Source: Alphaproteobacteria bacterium
GTDB taxonomy: Bacteria > Pseudomonadota > Alphaproteobacteria > Puniceispirillales > Puniceispirillaceae
NCBI GenBank assembly: GCA_016780765.1
Contig: JADHLH010000010.1
Span: forward strand, 1-48,026
DNA length: 48,026 nt
Direction of reading: 5' to 3'
Shown here: piece after piece, positions 1-9,300 of the stretch
Position numbering within the stretch: the first letter of the stretch is position 1
Layout: every line of letters starts with the position of its first letter
Made by a program: the position numbers and the translations under genes
The notes under the pieces: model-generated
The model's database searches: none
What the model was told of the DNA's origin: nothing
Seen by the model: the letters and a program-made list of their open reading frames with translations, nothing else

Positions 1-315
1 GTCAGGATCTTCTGGCGCACTGCGCGGCACAGCAAGGCCCGCCATACCGGCAAGCCGTTCCACGGCTTCCATGAAATCCAGCCCGTCGGTTTCGCGCAGA
101 AATGAGATGGCGTCGCCATGCGCCCCGCACCCGAAACAATGATAAAAGCCCTGATCGTCAACGACTGAAAAAGACGGTGTCTTTTCGGAATGGAACGGGC
201 AGAGACCGGAATGCCGGCGCCCTTTGCGCACAAGTTTTACCCGCTTGCCGATAATATCGGACAACGGAATGCGCTGACGCAGATCCTCGATGAATTCGGG
301 TGGTACGGCCATCAT
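1..315 (-). CDS. dnaG: DNA primase, N-terminal part (cut by window edge)
   Basis: DnaG makes the RNA primers for chromosome replication. Only the first 105 residues are in the window, and the gene continues beyond base 1. The reverse strand from the ATG at 315 is open to the edge. It shows the CHC2-type zinc finger that binds template DNA: Cys39-Pro-Phe-His42 and Cys60-Phe-Gly-Cys63, followed by the typical stretch GAHGDAISFLRETDGLDFM. Two ATG codons lie side by side (315 and 312); I chose the first. yqeY lies 107 bp upstream on the same strand, the usual yqeY-dnaG-rpoD order of many proteobacteria, so rpoD may follow outside the window. The family assignment is firm. Confidence 0.93.
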   Translation of the reverse strand, partial: MMAVPPEFIEDLRQRIPLSDIIGKRVKLVRKGRRHSGLCPFHSEKTPSFSVVDDQGFYHCFGCGAHGDAISFLRETDGLDFMEAVERLAGMAGLAVPRSAPEDPD

Positions 316-422
316 CCCTCTGTATCGCAGCCGACAACGGCGCACAACTACCCAGCTGCGCTTGCCGCCTGTTTGCAGATATCATGAAGGCAGGTCAGCA
401 GACCTGCAAGCCATGGAGGCTG

Positions 423-893
423 TTACCCCTGCCCCATCAGGGCGGCTTTCACCGCCTGGCTGGCAGCTGAAAAATCCATCTGTCCGGCATGACTAGCCTT
501 CAGATGCGCCATTACCTGGCCCATATCCTTGATCGAGGCGGCACCGGTGGCTGCAATCGCGGCATCAATGGCATCTGCCACCGCGCGCTCATCAAGCTGT
601 GCAGGCAGGAATCCGGTGATGATAACAATTTCTGCCTCTTCGGCATCCGCCAGCTCGGGACGATTGCCATCGCGATACATCTTGGCCGATTCGCTGCGCT
701 GCTTGATCATCGTCTGCAGCATCGACAGGATTTCATCGTCGCCAATGCCATCCTGGTTGCCGTTTCCGCGCGCGGCAATGTCACGGTCTTTCAGCGCAGC
801 ACTGATCAGGCGCAGTGTTGCAAGCGCTGCCTGATCCTTTGCCTTCATTGCTTCTTTCATCGCCGAGGCGATATCTTCGCGTAACGTAGCCAT
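423..893 (-). CDS. yqeY: GatB/YqeY domain protein
   Basis: This is a 156-aa stand-alone GatB/YqeY-domain protein, related to the tail domain of the GatB subunit of the tRNA amidotransferase. Its exact cellular role is not settled. It is predicted soluble and almost entirely helical. It carries the family pattern: an N-terminal LREDIASAMKEAMKAKD segment, a TLRLI helix, and a C-terminal MGQVMAHLKASHAGQMD segment. An upstream in-frame start would add 18 residues that do not resemble the family, so I chose the ATG at 893. It precedes dnaG on the same strand, which fits the common yqeY-dnaG linkage. Confidence 0.9.
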   Translation of the reverse strand: MATLREDIASAMKEAMKAKDQAALATLRLISAALKDRDIAARGNGNQDGIGDDEILSMLQTMIKQRSESAKMYRDGNRPELADAEEAEIVIITGFLPAQLDERAVADAIDAAIAATGAASIKDMGQVMAHLKASHAGQMDFSAASQAVKAALMGQG

Positions 894-1076
894 TGTAAAC
901 CTGTCAAATCTGCCTTGGCTGATAAAGCTGCCGGGCTTTGCCGTCATGCGCCATTAGGGCACATATTTTTGAATCTGCATGTCATGTCCGTGAACTTTCG
1001 CCCACAGGACCGCCGCGGCTTTTAGCGGTTTCCGTCGATTTCTGCAAGAGGCTCACCAATTTCGCCGCCGCCACAC

Positions 1077-1105
1077 TTGACCCGTTGCCGCTGCTTATGT
1101 ATGAC
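1077..1105 (+). promoter_or_regulatory. Probable sigma70-type promoter for carAB
   Basis: A -35 hexamer TTGACC (1077-1082) is followed after exactly 17 bp by TATGAC (1100-1105). Transcription would start near 1112, giving a leader of about 115 nt before carA. The leader contains the palindrome at 1181-1196. The call rests on hexamer match and spacing only. Confidence 0.45.
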
Positions 1106-1180
1106 ACACCAGCTTTTGCAAGAACGCAACCGGGCCGCCACAACATGCTGTCACAGATGCGGTCTTTCACCAAAGCCTTC

Positions 1181-1196
1181 ATCTGGTCGACCAGAT
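1181..1196. promoter_or_regulatory. Perfect 16-bp palindrome in carA leader
   Basis: ATCTGGTCGACCAGAT reads the same on both strands and ends 31 bp before the carA start. It lies downstream of the likely promoter, so it could be a dimeric-repressor operator. It is less likely to be an RNA hairpin, because it has no room for a loop. The binding protein is unknown. Confidence 0.4.
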
Positions 1197-1227
1197 ATCC
1201 CGCATAAAAGGAACCGCAAGGATAGCC

Positions 1228-2421
1228 ATGGCACAGAACAGGAACTCTGGCCGGTCTCATGCCGCGCCGCAGGTAAGTCGGAACAATCCGACCGCAGTTC
1301 TTGTTCTTTCAGATGGCACGGTATTTCCCGGCATCGGATTTGGCGCTGCGACAACGAATGTCGGCGAAGTCTGCTTCAACACATCGATGACCGGATATCA
1401 GGAAATCATGACTGACCCGTCCTATGCGGGCCAGATCATCACTTTCACCTTTCCGCATATCGGCAATGTCGGTGCCAACGCGCAGGATCATGAAATTGGC
1501 GCGCCGTCAGCGCTTGGCATGATCACCCGCCAGGTGCCAACCCGTGATGCAAACTGGCGTGCCACTTCATCGCTGGACAGCTGGCTGAAAGACCATAATC
1601 TGCCGGGCATTGCCGGCGTGGATACCCGCGCGCTGACCCGCCACATTCGGGATAGCGGTCCCCCGACCGGCGTGATCTGCCATGCCCCTGACGGCAATAT
1701 CGATACGGACAGCCTTGCCGACATGGCCCGCAGCTGGCCCGGCCTTGCCGGCATGGATCTGGCAATAGAAGTTACGCGCGAATCAGCCGCCCCGTGGATT
1801 GAGGGCAGCTGGGATTTTTTGGCATCGCAGCACCGGCCTTCACTGCCGCGTCACCGGGTTGTGGCCATGGATTTTGGCTGCAAGCAGAACATTCTGCGCT
1901 GCCTGACCGACGCCGGTTGTGATGTCACCGTGGTGCCGGCGCAGACAACCGCCGCGGACATTCTGAAGATGGCCCCTGACGGCGTATTTCTGTCGAATGG
2001 CCCGGGCGACCCGGCAGCAACCGGCGATTACGCTGCTGGCGAGATCGGCAGTCTGATCGATGCCGACATGCCGGTGTTTGGCATCTGCATCGGCCACCAG
2101 CTGATGGCGCTGGCCATGGGTGCGACCACGCACAAGATGGATCGTGGTCATCGAGGGGCCAATCATCCGGTCAAGGACCTTGCCACCGGCCGAATCGAGA
2201 TTACCAGCCAGAACCACGGATTTGTGGTCGATCCGGACGCGTTGCCAGACAATCTGGAGGTAACGCATGTCTCGTTGTTTGACGGGTCAATCGAAGGGTT
2301 GCGGCATCGTGAAAGGCCGGCCTTCTGCGTGCAATTCCATCCCGAATCCTCACCCGGGCCGCATGATTCGCGCTACCTGTTTGACCGGTTCACCGCCCTG
2401 ATGGACGAGAGGAAAGCCTGA
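1228..2421 (+). CDS. carA: Carbamoyl-phosphate synthase small subunit
   Basis: CarA is the glutamine amidotransferase subunit of carbamoyl-phosphate synthase. It releases ammonia from glutamine and passes it to CarB, feeding pyrimidine and arginine synthesis in the cytosol. The 397-aa protein has the CPSase small-chain N-terminal domain (about 22-160), then a class I amidotransferase domain. That domain holds the nucleophile in FGICIGHQL (Cys287) and the His371/Glu373 pair in QFHPESSPG. The first 20 or so residues are a polar extension before the conserved start. carB follows after 2 nt, so the two are surely co-transcribed. Full length, nothing missing. Confidence 0.98.
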   Translation: MAQNRNSGRSHAAPQVSRNNPTAVLVLSDGTVFPGIGFGAATTNVGEVCFNTSMTGYQEIMTDPSYAGQIITFTFPHIGNVGANAQDHEIGAPSALGMITRQVPTRDANWRATSSLDSWLKDHNLPGIAGVDTRALTRHIRDSGPPTGVICHAPDGNIDTDSLADMARSWPGLAGMDLAIEVTRESAAPWIEGSWDFLASQHRPSLPRHRVVAMDFGCKQNILRCLTDAGCDVTVVPAQTTAADILKMAPDGVFLSNGPGDPAATGDYAAGEIGSLIDADMPVFGICIGHQLMALAMGATTHKMDRGHRGANHPVKDLATGRIEITSQNHGFVVDPDALPDNLEVTHVSLFDGSIEGLRHRERPAFCVQFHPESSPGPHDSRYLFDRFTALMDERKA

Positions 2422-2423
2422 CC

Positions 2424-5400
2424 ATGCCGCGTCGTGAAGATATTCAGTCCATCCTGATCATTGGTGCCGGACCGATCATTATCGGCCAGGCCTGTGAATT
2501 CGATTATTCAGGCGCGCAGGCTTGCAAGGCGCTGAAGGCCGAAGGCTATCGCGTCATTCTGGTCAATTCGAACCCGGCCACGATCATGACCGATCCGGGC
2601 ATGGCAGACGCCACGTATATCGAACCGATCACACCGGCCACGGTGGCCCGTATCATTGAGGCAGAACGCCCTGATGCGCTGCTGCCCACCATGGGCGGGC
2701 AAACGGCGCTGAACACGGCGCTGGCGCTGGATAAGGACGGCACGCTGCAGACATTCGGTGTCGAGATGATCGGGGCCCGGCCAGACTCGATTGAAAAAGC
2801 CGAAGATCGTGAATTGTTCCGTGTGGCGATGGAAAAGATTGGCCTACAATGCGCCCGTGCCCGCACTGTCAGCAATTTCGAGGACGCGCTCGATGCGCTG
2901 GACTTTGTGGGCCTGCCAGTGATCATTCGCCCGTCATTCACCCTTGGCGGTGAAGGGGGTGGTGTGGCCTACAACCGCTCCGAGTTTGAGGAAATCGTGC
3001 GCAACGGTCTGCGCCTGTCGCCGGTCAGCGAAGTGCTGATCGAGGAATCCATTCTTGGCTGGAAAGAATTCGAGATGGAGGTGGTGCGCGACACCGCCGA
3101 TAACTGCATCATCGTTTGCTCGATAGAGAATGTTGACCCGATGGGCGTACATACCGGTGATTCGATCACCGTTGCGCCGGCGCTGACACTGACGGACAAG
3201 GAGTATCAGGCCCTCCGCGATGCCTCGCTGGCAGTGCTGCGCGAAATCGGCGTCGATACCGGTGGATCAAATGTGCAGTTTGCTGTTTGCCCGGATAGTG
3301 GCCGGATCATCATCATCGAGATGAACCCGCGGGTCAGCCGGTCGTCAGCGCTGGCATCCAAGGCAACGGGGTTTCCGATCGCCAAGATCGCGGCCAAGCT
3401 GGCCGTCGGCTACACACTGGATGAACTGGCAAACGACATCACCGGCGTGACCCCAGCAAGCTTTGAGCCGACAATCGATTATGTCGTGACCAAAATTCCG
3501 CGCTTTACCTTCGAGAAATTCCCCGGGTCAGAGGCAAAACTCTCCACCTCGATGAAATCGGTGGGTGAGGCCATGGCCGTTGGCCGGTCGTTTGAGGAAA
3601 GCCTGCAAAAGGCACTGCGGTCAATGGAAACTGGTTTGAACGGGCTGGACGAGATCGATATGCCTGCCCCGGACAGCGCGCTTGGCGGTGACCCGCTTCG
3701 CGGCTGGCTTGGTGAATTTGTGCCCTTCCGTATCCTGCGGATTGCACAGGCTATTCGCAGCGGCATGGCGCTGGATGAGCTTCAGCGCATCACCAGCTGG
3801 GACAAGTGGTTTCTTGAAAGAATGGCCGCCATCATTGATGCTGAAGCGACGGTCCGCGATGCCGGAATCCCGCAGGACCCGGATGCGCTGCAATGGCTGA
3901 AATCCATGGGTTTCTCAGATGCGCGGCTGGCTCATATTACCGGGGTACCGCAGGCCGATATCACGGCTGCGCGCCATGCTGGCGGGGTACGCCCGGTCTT
4001 CAAGCGGATTGATACATGCGCCGCCGAATTCGCCTCCGAAACCGCCTATATGTATTCGACATATGAGCCGGTGCGCGGGGCCGAGTGCGAGGCTGCTCCG
4101 GCTGATCGCAAGAAAGTAGTGATCCTTGGCGGTGGCCCGAACCGTATTGGCCAGGGGATCGAGTTCGACTATTGCTGCGTTCATGCCTGCTACGCGCTTT
4201 CGGAAGCTGGCTATGAGACGATCATGATCAATTGCAATCCGGAAACGGTGTCGACAGATTATGACACGTCTGACCGGCTGTATTTTGAGCCGTTGACAGA
4301 TGAAGATGTGATCGAGGTCATTCAGCGCGAATCCGCCAATGGCACCATGCATGGCGCGGTTGTCCAGCTTGGCGGACAGACGCCGCTGAAGATTGCCGCC
4401 GGCCTTGAAGCCGCCGGCATTCCCATTCTGGGCACCAGCCCCGATGCCATCGACCTTGCCGAGGACCGTGAGCGTTTTCAGCAGCTGGTCGAGCAGCTGG
4501 AGCTGAAACAGCCGGAAAACGGAATTGCGCATTCTGCCGACGAGGCGCGCCAAATCGTCGAGCGTGTGGGTCTGCCAGTGGTGATCCGCCCCTCTTATGT
4601 TCTTGGCGGGCGTGCGATGGAAGTTGTGCATCAGCTTGGTGATCTGGAACGCTATATGCGCGATGCGGTGGTTGTTTCGGGTGACAATCCGGTCCTGATC
4701 GACAGCTTTCTGAGCAACGCCATCGAAGTGGATGTCGATGCGCTGTGCGATGGCAGCGATGTCTATATCGGCGGAATCATGGAACATATTGAGGAAGCGG
4801 GCATCCATTCCGGCGACTCCGCCTGCTCGCTGCCCCCGCAAACCCTGTCAGATGCATTGCTTGGTGAAATCCGTCGCCAGACTGAGGCGCTGGCCCGTGC
4901 GCTTGGCGTTGTCGGATTGATGAATGTGCAGTTCGCGATCAAGGATGATGTGATCTATCTGTTGGAAGTCAATCCACGTGGCAGCCGGACCGTTCCTTTT
5001 GTTGCCAAAGCGACCGGCGTGCCGCTGGCCAAGATCGCAGCACGCGTCATGGCTGGCGAAGCGCTGTCCGGCTTTGGTCTGCAGCCGGTGCATCTGGATC
5101 ATGTGGCGGTCAAGGAAGCCGTGTTCCCGTTCGCCCGCTTCCCCGGCGTGGATGTGGTGCTGGGACCGGAGATGAAATCAACCGGTGAGGTGATGGGCAT
5201 CGACCGTGATTTCGGCCGCGCCTTTGCCAAGAGCCAGCTTGGTGCCGGGGTTGACCTGCCGCTGTCCGGTACGGTGTTCGTCTCGGTCCGTGATGAGGAC
5301 AAGCAGTCCTTTATCGACATCTGTCGCGCGTTGGTTGATATCGGCTTTTCGGTCATTGCCACTGGTGGCACGACAAAGGCATTGAACGAAGCTGGTGTGT

Positions 5401-5672
5401 CCGCCACACGCGTCAACAAGGTCATGGAAGGCCGGCCGCATGCGGTGGATGAAATGCTGTCCGGCGGCATCCAGCTGGTTTTCAATACTGCCAAGGGGGC
5501 CGGTGCCATTACCGACTCTTTCTCCTTGCGTCATACCGCTTTAACGAACAAAATCCCCTATTATACAACCGTGTCCGGAAGCCGGGCCGCTGTTCAGGCC
5601 ATTGCCGCCCTTCAGCGCGATATGCTTGGTGTCAGGACACTGCAGGATTTCATCGCCGACATCGCCGGCTGA
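2424..5672 (+). CDS. carB: Carbamoyl-phosphate synthase large subunit
   Basis: CarB is the synthetase subunit. It phosphorylates bicarbonate, adds the ammonia delivered by CarA, and phosphorylates carbamate. At 1082 aa it is the normal size. The two homologous ATP-grasp halves are visible: the first with [20 protein letters not shown] at the N-terminus and [12 protein letters not shown] near 170; the second starting near 570 with [19 protein letters not shown] and carrying [12 protein letters not shown]. The last 140 or so residues form the MGS-like allosteric domain ([18 protein letters not shown]). It sits 2 nt after carA and upstream of greA, a common alphaproteobacterial order. Confidence 0.98.
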   Translation: MPRREDIQSILIIGAGPIIIGQACEFDYSGAQACKALKAEGYRVILVNSNPATIMTDPGMADATYIEPITPATVARIIEAERPDALLPTMGGQTALNTALALDKDGTLQTFGVEMIGARPDSIEKAEDRELFRVAMEKIGLQCARARTVSNFEDALDALDFVGLPVIIRPSFTLGGEGGGVAYNRSEFEEIVRNGLRLSPVSEVLIEESILGWKEFEMEVVRDTADNCIIVCSIENVDPMGVHTGDSITVAPALTLTDKEYQALRDASLAVLREIGVDTGGSNVQFAVCPDSGRIIIIEMNPRVSRSSALASKATGFPIAKIAAKLAVGYTLDELANDITGVTPASFEPTIDYVVTKIPRFTFEKFPGSEAKLSTSMKSVGEAMAVGRSFEESLQKALRSMETGLNGLDEIDMPAPDSALGGDPLRGWLGEFVPFRILRIAQAIRSGMALDELQRITSWDKWFLERMAAIIDAEATVRDAGIPQDPDALQWLKSMGFSDARLAHITGVPQADITAARHAGGVRPVFKRIDTCAAEFASETAYMYSTYEPVRGAECEAAPADRKKVVILGGGPNRIGQGIEFDYCCVHACYALSEAGYETIMINCNPETVSTDYDTSDRLYFEPLTDEDVIEVIQRESANGTMHGAVVQLGGQTPLKIAAGLEAAGIPILGTSPDAIDLAEDRERFQQLVEQLELKQPENGIAHSADEARQIVERVGLPVVIRPSYVLGGRAMEVVHQLGDLERYMRDAVVVSGDNPVLIDSFLSNAIEVDVDALCDGSDVYIGGIMEHIEEAGIHSGDSACSLPPQTLSDALLGEIRRQTEALARALGVVGLMNVQFAIKDDVIYLLEVNPRGSRTVPFVAKATGVPLAKIAARVMAGEALSGFGLQPVHLDHVAVKEAVFPFARFPGVDVVLGPEMKSTGEVMGIDRDFGRAFAKSQLGAGVDLPLSGTVFVSVRDEDKQSFIDICRALVDIGFSVIATGGTTKALNEAGVSATRVNKVMEGRPHAVDEMLSGGIQLVFNTAKGAGAITDSFSLRHTALTNKIPYYTTVSGSRAAVQAIAALQRDMLGVRTLQDFIADIAG

Positions 5673-5722
5673 ACGGTCACCGTGTGGCAGAGACTATGCC
5701 AGACGTGGGCTTGCAGATGCAA

Positions 5723-5750
5723 ATGTCAGAATGTACATGTCAGAATGTAC
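5723..5750. repeat. Two tandem 14-bp repeats upstream of greA
   Basis: ATGTCAGAATGTAC occurs twice without a gap (5723-5736 and 5737-5750), followed by ATGACAGG, so a TGTCA/TGACA dyad brackets the second copy. The repeat lies in the 168-bp carB-greA spacer, about 90 bp before greA. It could be a regulator-binding array or a slippage duplication. Confidence 0.8.
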
Positions 5751-5800
5751 ATGACAGGATACGATTTTCGGGTTGCAGTCTGGGACACAAATGAACGAAC

Positions 5801-5820
5801 AGCTGCCGTTAAAGGCAGCT
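5801..5820 (+). promoter_or_regulatory. Hairpin just before greA
   Basis: AGCTGCC (5801-5807), a 6-nt loop and GGCAGCT (5814-5820) form a perfect 7-bp stem that ends 20 nt before the greA start. No U-tract follows, so it is not a standard terminator. Its position suggests control of greA translation or leader RNA pausing. In E. coli the greA leader also yields short terminated RNAs, but this sequence is not obviously related. Confidence 0.4.
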
Positions 5821-5840
5821 ATTGACGATCTGGATGAGAC

Positions 5841-6341
5841 ATGATGGAAAAGATTCCGTTCACGCCGCAAGGGCTTGAGACCATCAAGCAGGAGCTGGCA
5901 CATCTGAAAGGCAGTGAGCGCCAGGACGTGATTCGCGCCATAGCCGAGGCGCGCGAGCATGGCGATCTGTCGGAAAATGCCGAATATCACGCGGCCCGCG
6001 AAAAGCAGTCTTTCATTGAAGGCCGGATTTCCGAGCTTGAAGATGTGACCAGCCGGGCCGAGGTGGTTGACGCCGCAAAACTGACCGGTGACAAGGTTAC
6101 GTTCGGAACGACTGTCCGGGTGGCCGATGAGGACACCGATGAGGAATCGACCTATCACATCGTTGGCCCGTATGAGGCGGATATCTCGATTGGGCTTGTT
6201 TCGACATCATCCCCGATTGCGCGCGGCCTGATCGGCAAGACCGTTGGCGATTCCGCCGAGGTGCAGACCCCGGGCGGCATCAAAAGCTATGAGATCATCT
6301 CAATCGGCCTGTTCGATATGAGCAAGGTTGGCAAAGGCTAG
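5841..6341 (+). CDS. greA: Transcription elongation factor GreA
   Basis: GreA enters the secondary channel of stalled RNA polymerase and stimulates transcript cleavage so that elongation can resume. The 166-aa protein has the N-terminal coiled-coil with the acidic tip motif in EAREHGDLSENAEYHAA (about 36-52), then the C-terminal FKBP-like domain with SSPIARGLIGKTVGD. It is slightly longer than the usual 158 residues, the extra being at the C-terminus (MSKVGKG). The start MMEKIPFTPQG matches alphaproteobacterial GreA proteins. It lies downstream of carB and meets the Lrp gene tail to tail with only 4 nt between. Confidence 0.97.
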   Translation: MMEKIPFTPQGLETIKQELAHLKGSERQDVIRAIAEAREHGDLSENAEYHAAREKQSFIEGRISELEDVTSRAEVVDAAKLTGDKVTFGTTVRVADEDTDEESTYHIVGPYEADISIGLVSTSSPIARGLIGKTVGDSAEVQTPGGIKSYEIISIGLFDMSKVGKG

Positions 6342-6345
6342 CCTG

Positions 6346-6831
6346 TTAACCCTCAATCCCGTCGATCGGCACGCCAGGCATGTTTTTCGCCGAGCGAATC
6401 GCCAGTGCGGTTTTTACATGGCTGACATTGGGTGCCGGCGTCAGGCGTGATGTCAGGAATTTCTGAAAGTCATCCCAGTCATGCGCAACGATCTTCAGCA
6501 GAAAATCGGTCTCGCCCATCAGCATATGACATTCGCGTACCTGCGGCCAGGCGCTGACCATATCTTCAAAATCCTGCAGGTCTGACTCCGCCTGACTGGT
6601 CAACCCGACAAAGGCAAACACATTCACCGAATAGCCAAGTGCCTCGGCATCCAGATCGGCGTGATAACCACGAATGATGCTGGCATCTTCCAGCACCCGC
6701 ACACGGCGCAGACAGGGCGGCGCGGAAATGCCGGCCCGCTTCGCGAGATCAACATTCGTCATCCGTCCATCGGACTGCAGATCGCTGAGAATTTGCCGAT
6801 CGACATTGTCGAGTTTCAGTTTGCCTGTCAT
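6346..6831 (-). CDS. Lrp/AsnC family transcriptional regulator
   Basis: A 161-aa feast/famine regulator that would bind DNA and probably sense an amino acid. The N-terminal winged helix-turn-helix is seen in LDNVDRQILSDLQSDGRMTN followed by VDLAKRAGISAPPCLRRV. The C-terminal RAM ligand-binding domain includes VRECHMLMGETDFLLKI. An in-frame start further up would add 31 residues outside the family, so I chose the ATG at 6831. It is divergent from the ELM1-type gene with a 182-bp spacer that should hold both promoters. Its targets cannot be told from the sequence. Confidence 0.92.
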   Translation of the reverse strand: MTGKLKLDNVDRQILSDLQSDGRMTNVDLAKRAGISAPPCLRRVRVLEDASIIRGYHADLDAEALGYSVNVFAFVGLTSQAESDLQDFEDMVSAWPQVRECHMLMGETDFLLKIVAHDWDDFQKFLTSRLTPAPNVSHVKTALAIRSAKNMPGVPIDGIEG

Positions 6832-7013
6832 GTTGAAAGACTTCTGCGATAGAGCGCTGGTATAATGGGGCGCAAGAGCCATGGTTGCGGGTCTGCACTG
6901 GAAAACAGAATAAGGTTCACGCATAACACGCGCAAGAAAATTGCGAAATATTATTGCGCGACTGGGCTGTATTTTTTACGAATGAACTATCACCGTGCCG
7001 GAGATCATATCAC

Positions 7014-8081
7014 ATGCCATCGCAGCCCATCGCCCGTCTGCCCACTGGACCAGATGATTCCGTGTGCCAGATCTGGGTTGTCAGCGACGGCACGCCGGGC
7101 ATGCGTCTGCAGGCTGTGGCAATGGCCGAATCCCTGCTGAAGGTGCGCCCTGACTGGGAATATGAACAATTCACCATCACCCCGCACCGGTGGATACGCG
7201 CGCTGCCCCGGCTGGCGGCTGCGGTGCCGAAAATCCCGCTATACGACACCGCAAAGGACGGCATGCTGGACCGGCGCCCGCATGCGGGACGCTATCCGCA
7301 TATTATGATCACCTGCGGGCGACGGATGGCAGGCTATGCGCTGGCAATGAAACGGCGCGCCCGTGCCGACGGCTTTGATATGCAGATCGTGCATCTGCAA
7401 GATCCGCGTCTGCCCCCGCATCTGTTTGATGCGATGATCGTGCCGGCACATGACCATGTCCGCGGCAGCAATGTTCTGGTTACAACCGGATCGCTGAACC
7501 GGCTGACCCTGACCGGCATGCAGAAAGCGATGATGGATTTGCCAACCCGCTGGCTGTCAGCCGCCCGCACGAATGCGGTTACGGTGATGCTGGGCGGTGA
7601 TAACCGGCGATACGCCATCACACCCGAAATGACCGGCCATATGGGTGAGCAGCTGGCATTGCTGGCGCGCTCAACGCGGTCCAAGCTAATGCTGATCCCG
7701 TCACGCCGCACACCCGGCGGGCTGATTGACAGCATCACCGCCGCCCTTCCTGATGGCAGTGTGCTGACACCGGCCGAAGATGAACCGAATGTCTATCCGG
7801 GCGTACTGGGGCTGGGCCAGGCGGTGATCGTGACATCGGATTCAGTGAATATGGCCAGCGAGGCCGCGATTACTGGCAAGCCTGTTCTGGTCATTGGCTG
7901 GAAGCCGCCTGCAAAGGACAGCCCGACCGGCGAGAGCGGACGCATTGCCAGTTTTCACAAAAACATGGTGGCAGGCGGGCATACTGCCATTTTTGACGGC
8001 AGCATCCCGTCCGGCAATTTTGTGCGTCTCGATGAAATGGCAGATATGACCACACGCCTGTTGACCCTGCTCGGGCGTTGA
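7014..8081 (+). CDS. ELM1-family protein (mitochondrial fission ELM1-like)
   Basis: A 355-aa protein of the family that includes plant ELM1, a factor in mitochondrial division. The bacterial members are uncharacterised but look like GT-B-fold glycosyltransferases. Visible family features are WVVSDGTPGMRLQAVAMAESL near the N-terminus (a GxxxQ-type opening), QDPRLPPHLFDAMIVPAHDH, VMLGGDNRRY, IPSRRTP and a late VTSDSVNMASEAAITGKPV. That last segment resembles the sugar-nucleotide-binding region of GT-B enzymes. I set the start at the ATG at 7014 (MPSQP); the longer frame adds 20 unlike residues. No membrane segment or signal peptide is seen. Confidence 0.85.
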   Translation: MPSQPIARLPTGPDDSVCQIWVVSDGTPGMRLQAVAMAESLLKVRPDWEYEQFTITPHRWIRALPRLAAAVPKIPLYDTAKDGMLDRRPHAGRYPHIMITCGRRMAGYALAMKRRARADGFDMQIVHLQDPRLPPHLFDAMIVPAHDHVRGSNVLVTTGSLNRLTLTGMQKAMMDLPTRWLSAARTNAVTVMLGGDNRRYAITPEMTGHMGEQLALLARSTRSKLMLIPSRRTPGGLIDSITAALPDGSVLTPAEDEPNVYPGVLGLGQAVIVTSDSVNMASEAAITGKPVLVIGWKPPAKDSPTGESGRIASFHKNMVAGGHTAIFDGSIPSGNFVRLDEMADMTTRLLTLLGR

Positions 8082-8161
8082 CCTGCGCGCCGATGGCCAA
8101 CCTGTTTGCCTCTATCCGCTCAGGCGTGGCCAGGGCTCACGATATACCGGCAACACAGGGT

Positions 8162-9127
8162 CTAGTAATACAACTCCCGCGGGCTGCTGACCTGCATCGC
8201 TGAATAGAGATATTCCACCTGATCGCGATAGCCGTTGAACATCATCGTTGGCACGCGTTCATCGGTGCCGAGCAGACGTTCACTCTTTTGCGGCCAGCGC
8301 GGATGCGGAATGCCGGGATTCACATTCGCCCAGAACCCGTATTCATTGCCGGCAAGCTCTTCCCAGAACGATACCGGGCGCTCATCAGTGAAGGTAAAGC
8401 GGGTGATCGACTTGATCGACTTGAAACCATATTTCCACGGCACGACAAGCCGGATCGGCGCACCATTCTGGTTCGGCAGCGCCTTGCCATAGATGCCGGT
8501 GGCCAGAAAGGCCAGCTCGTTCTGCGCCTCTTTCAGGGTCAGACCCTCAACATAGGGCCATGGATACCAGACCTGTTTCTGCCCCGGCGCCACATCGGGA
8601 TCGAGGAAGGTTTCCATGCGCAGATATTTTGCCCCTGACAGTGGTTTCGCCACCTTCATCAGATTGGCCAGCGGCACCCCCGACCAGGGCACAGCCATGG
8701 CCCATGCCTCAACACAGCGGTGTCGATACAGACGTTCCTCAAACCCGCCCATGGCATGGACAAGCTGTTCGGCATCCAGTGTCATCGGCGTTTCAACCAT
8801 ACCGTCAATGGTCACGGCCCACGGGTCGGTCACCATATCGCGGGTCTTTTTCCAGATATTCTTGGATGACCCGAATTCATAGAAGTTAGTGTAGGTGGTG
8901 GCCTCTTCCTCATCGGTGATTGCGCGGTCCAGACGATAGGCGTCGTTCCGTTCAAATGGATAGCCGCCAATGGCGGCCATTGCACCCGAGGCGAGCGCAC
9001 TGTTACCAGCAAGACCAAGCCCGGCAAGGCCGGCCGCCTTCAGCCACTGACGACGATTCATGTATATATCTTCGGGAGTTGCTGCTGATTCAGGCAACTC
9101 CCACGCACGGCGTCTTTTGATCAGCAT
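8162..9127 (-). CDS. msrP: Protein-methionine-sulfoxide reductase catalytic subunit MsrP (YedY)
   Basis: MsrP is a periplasmic molybdenum enzyme that reduces oxidised methionines in envelope proteins. The 321-aa protein starts with MLIKRRRAWELPESAATP, then a twin-arginine export signal with NRRQWLKAAG and a hydrophobic Ala/Gly/Leu stretch. The sulfite-oxidase-fold domain has YRHRCVEAW, whose Cys (about 138) ligates molybdenum, and VPWKYGFKSIKSI. The usual partner MsrQ, a membrane heme protein, is not next to it: its 3' neighbour is the convergent ELM1 gene. The cofactor genes at 21.7-24.3 kb could supply its molybdopterin. I preferred the ATG at 9127 over a frame 13 codons longer. Confidence 0.93.
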   Translation of the reverse strand: MLIKRRRAWELPESAATPEDIYMNRRQWLKAAGLAGLGLAGNSALASGAMAAIGGYPFERNDAYRLDRAITDEEEATTYTNFYEFGSSKNIWKKTRDMVTDPWAVTIDGMVETPMTLDAEQLVHAMGGFEERLYRHRCVEAWAMAVPWSGVPLANLMKVAKPLSGAKYLRMETFLDPDVAPGQKQVWYPWPYVEGLTLKEAQNELAFLATGIYGKALPNQNGAPIRLVVPWKYGFKSIKSITRFTFTDERPVSFWEELAGNEYGFWANVNPGIPHPRWPQKSERLLGTDERVPTMMFNGYRDQVEYLYSAMQVSSPRELYY

Positions 9128-9220
9128 GGTCGTGTCTCCCAACGGCTGATTGCATAAAATCCCCACCGCAGATTAACCTGCCCCGGCAATGTGGCATGAG
9201 TTGGGCAGGGCCCTTCTGTT

Positions 9221-9258
9221 GAGTATTCCCGGCCGAGTATTCCCAGTTGAGTGTTCCA
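9221..9258. repeat. Three 14-bp-spaced repeats upstream of msrP
   Basis: GAGTATTCCC (9221-9230), GAGTATTCCC (9235-9244) and GAGTGTTCCA (9249-9258) recur with a 14-bp period. They lie 94 bp before the msrP start, between it and the MATE gene. They could be binding sites for a regulator or leftovers of slippage. Confidence 0.75.
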
Positions 9259-9300
9259 CTCCGCCACAGCAAAGCTGATGCGTTGTGCCAGCGATAGTTA

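Larger units (their letters stand above)
894..1227. other. Divergent spacer between yqeY and carA
   Basis: This 334-bp spacer lies between two divergently transcribed genes. It holds a good sigma70-like promoter pointing at carA (1077-1105) and a perfect 16-bp palindrome in the presumed carA leader (1181-1196). I see no convincing gene here; the short reading frames lack gene-like composition. The promoter for yqeY should also lie in the left part, but I could not pick a clear one. Confidence 0.6.

Noticed and set aside
3915-4841. 308-aa minus-strand frame inside carB
   Set aside because: It lies wholly antisense to the conserved second ATP-grasp half of carB; His/Arg-rich composition is typical of a shadow frame.
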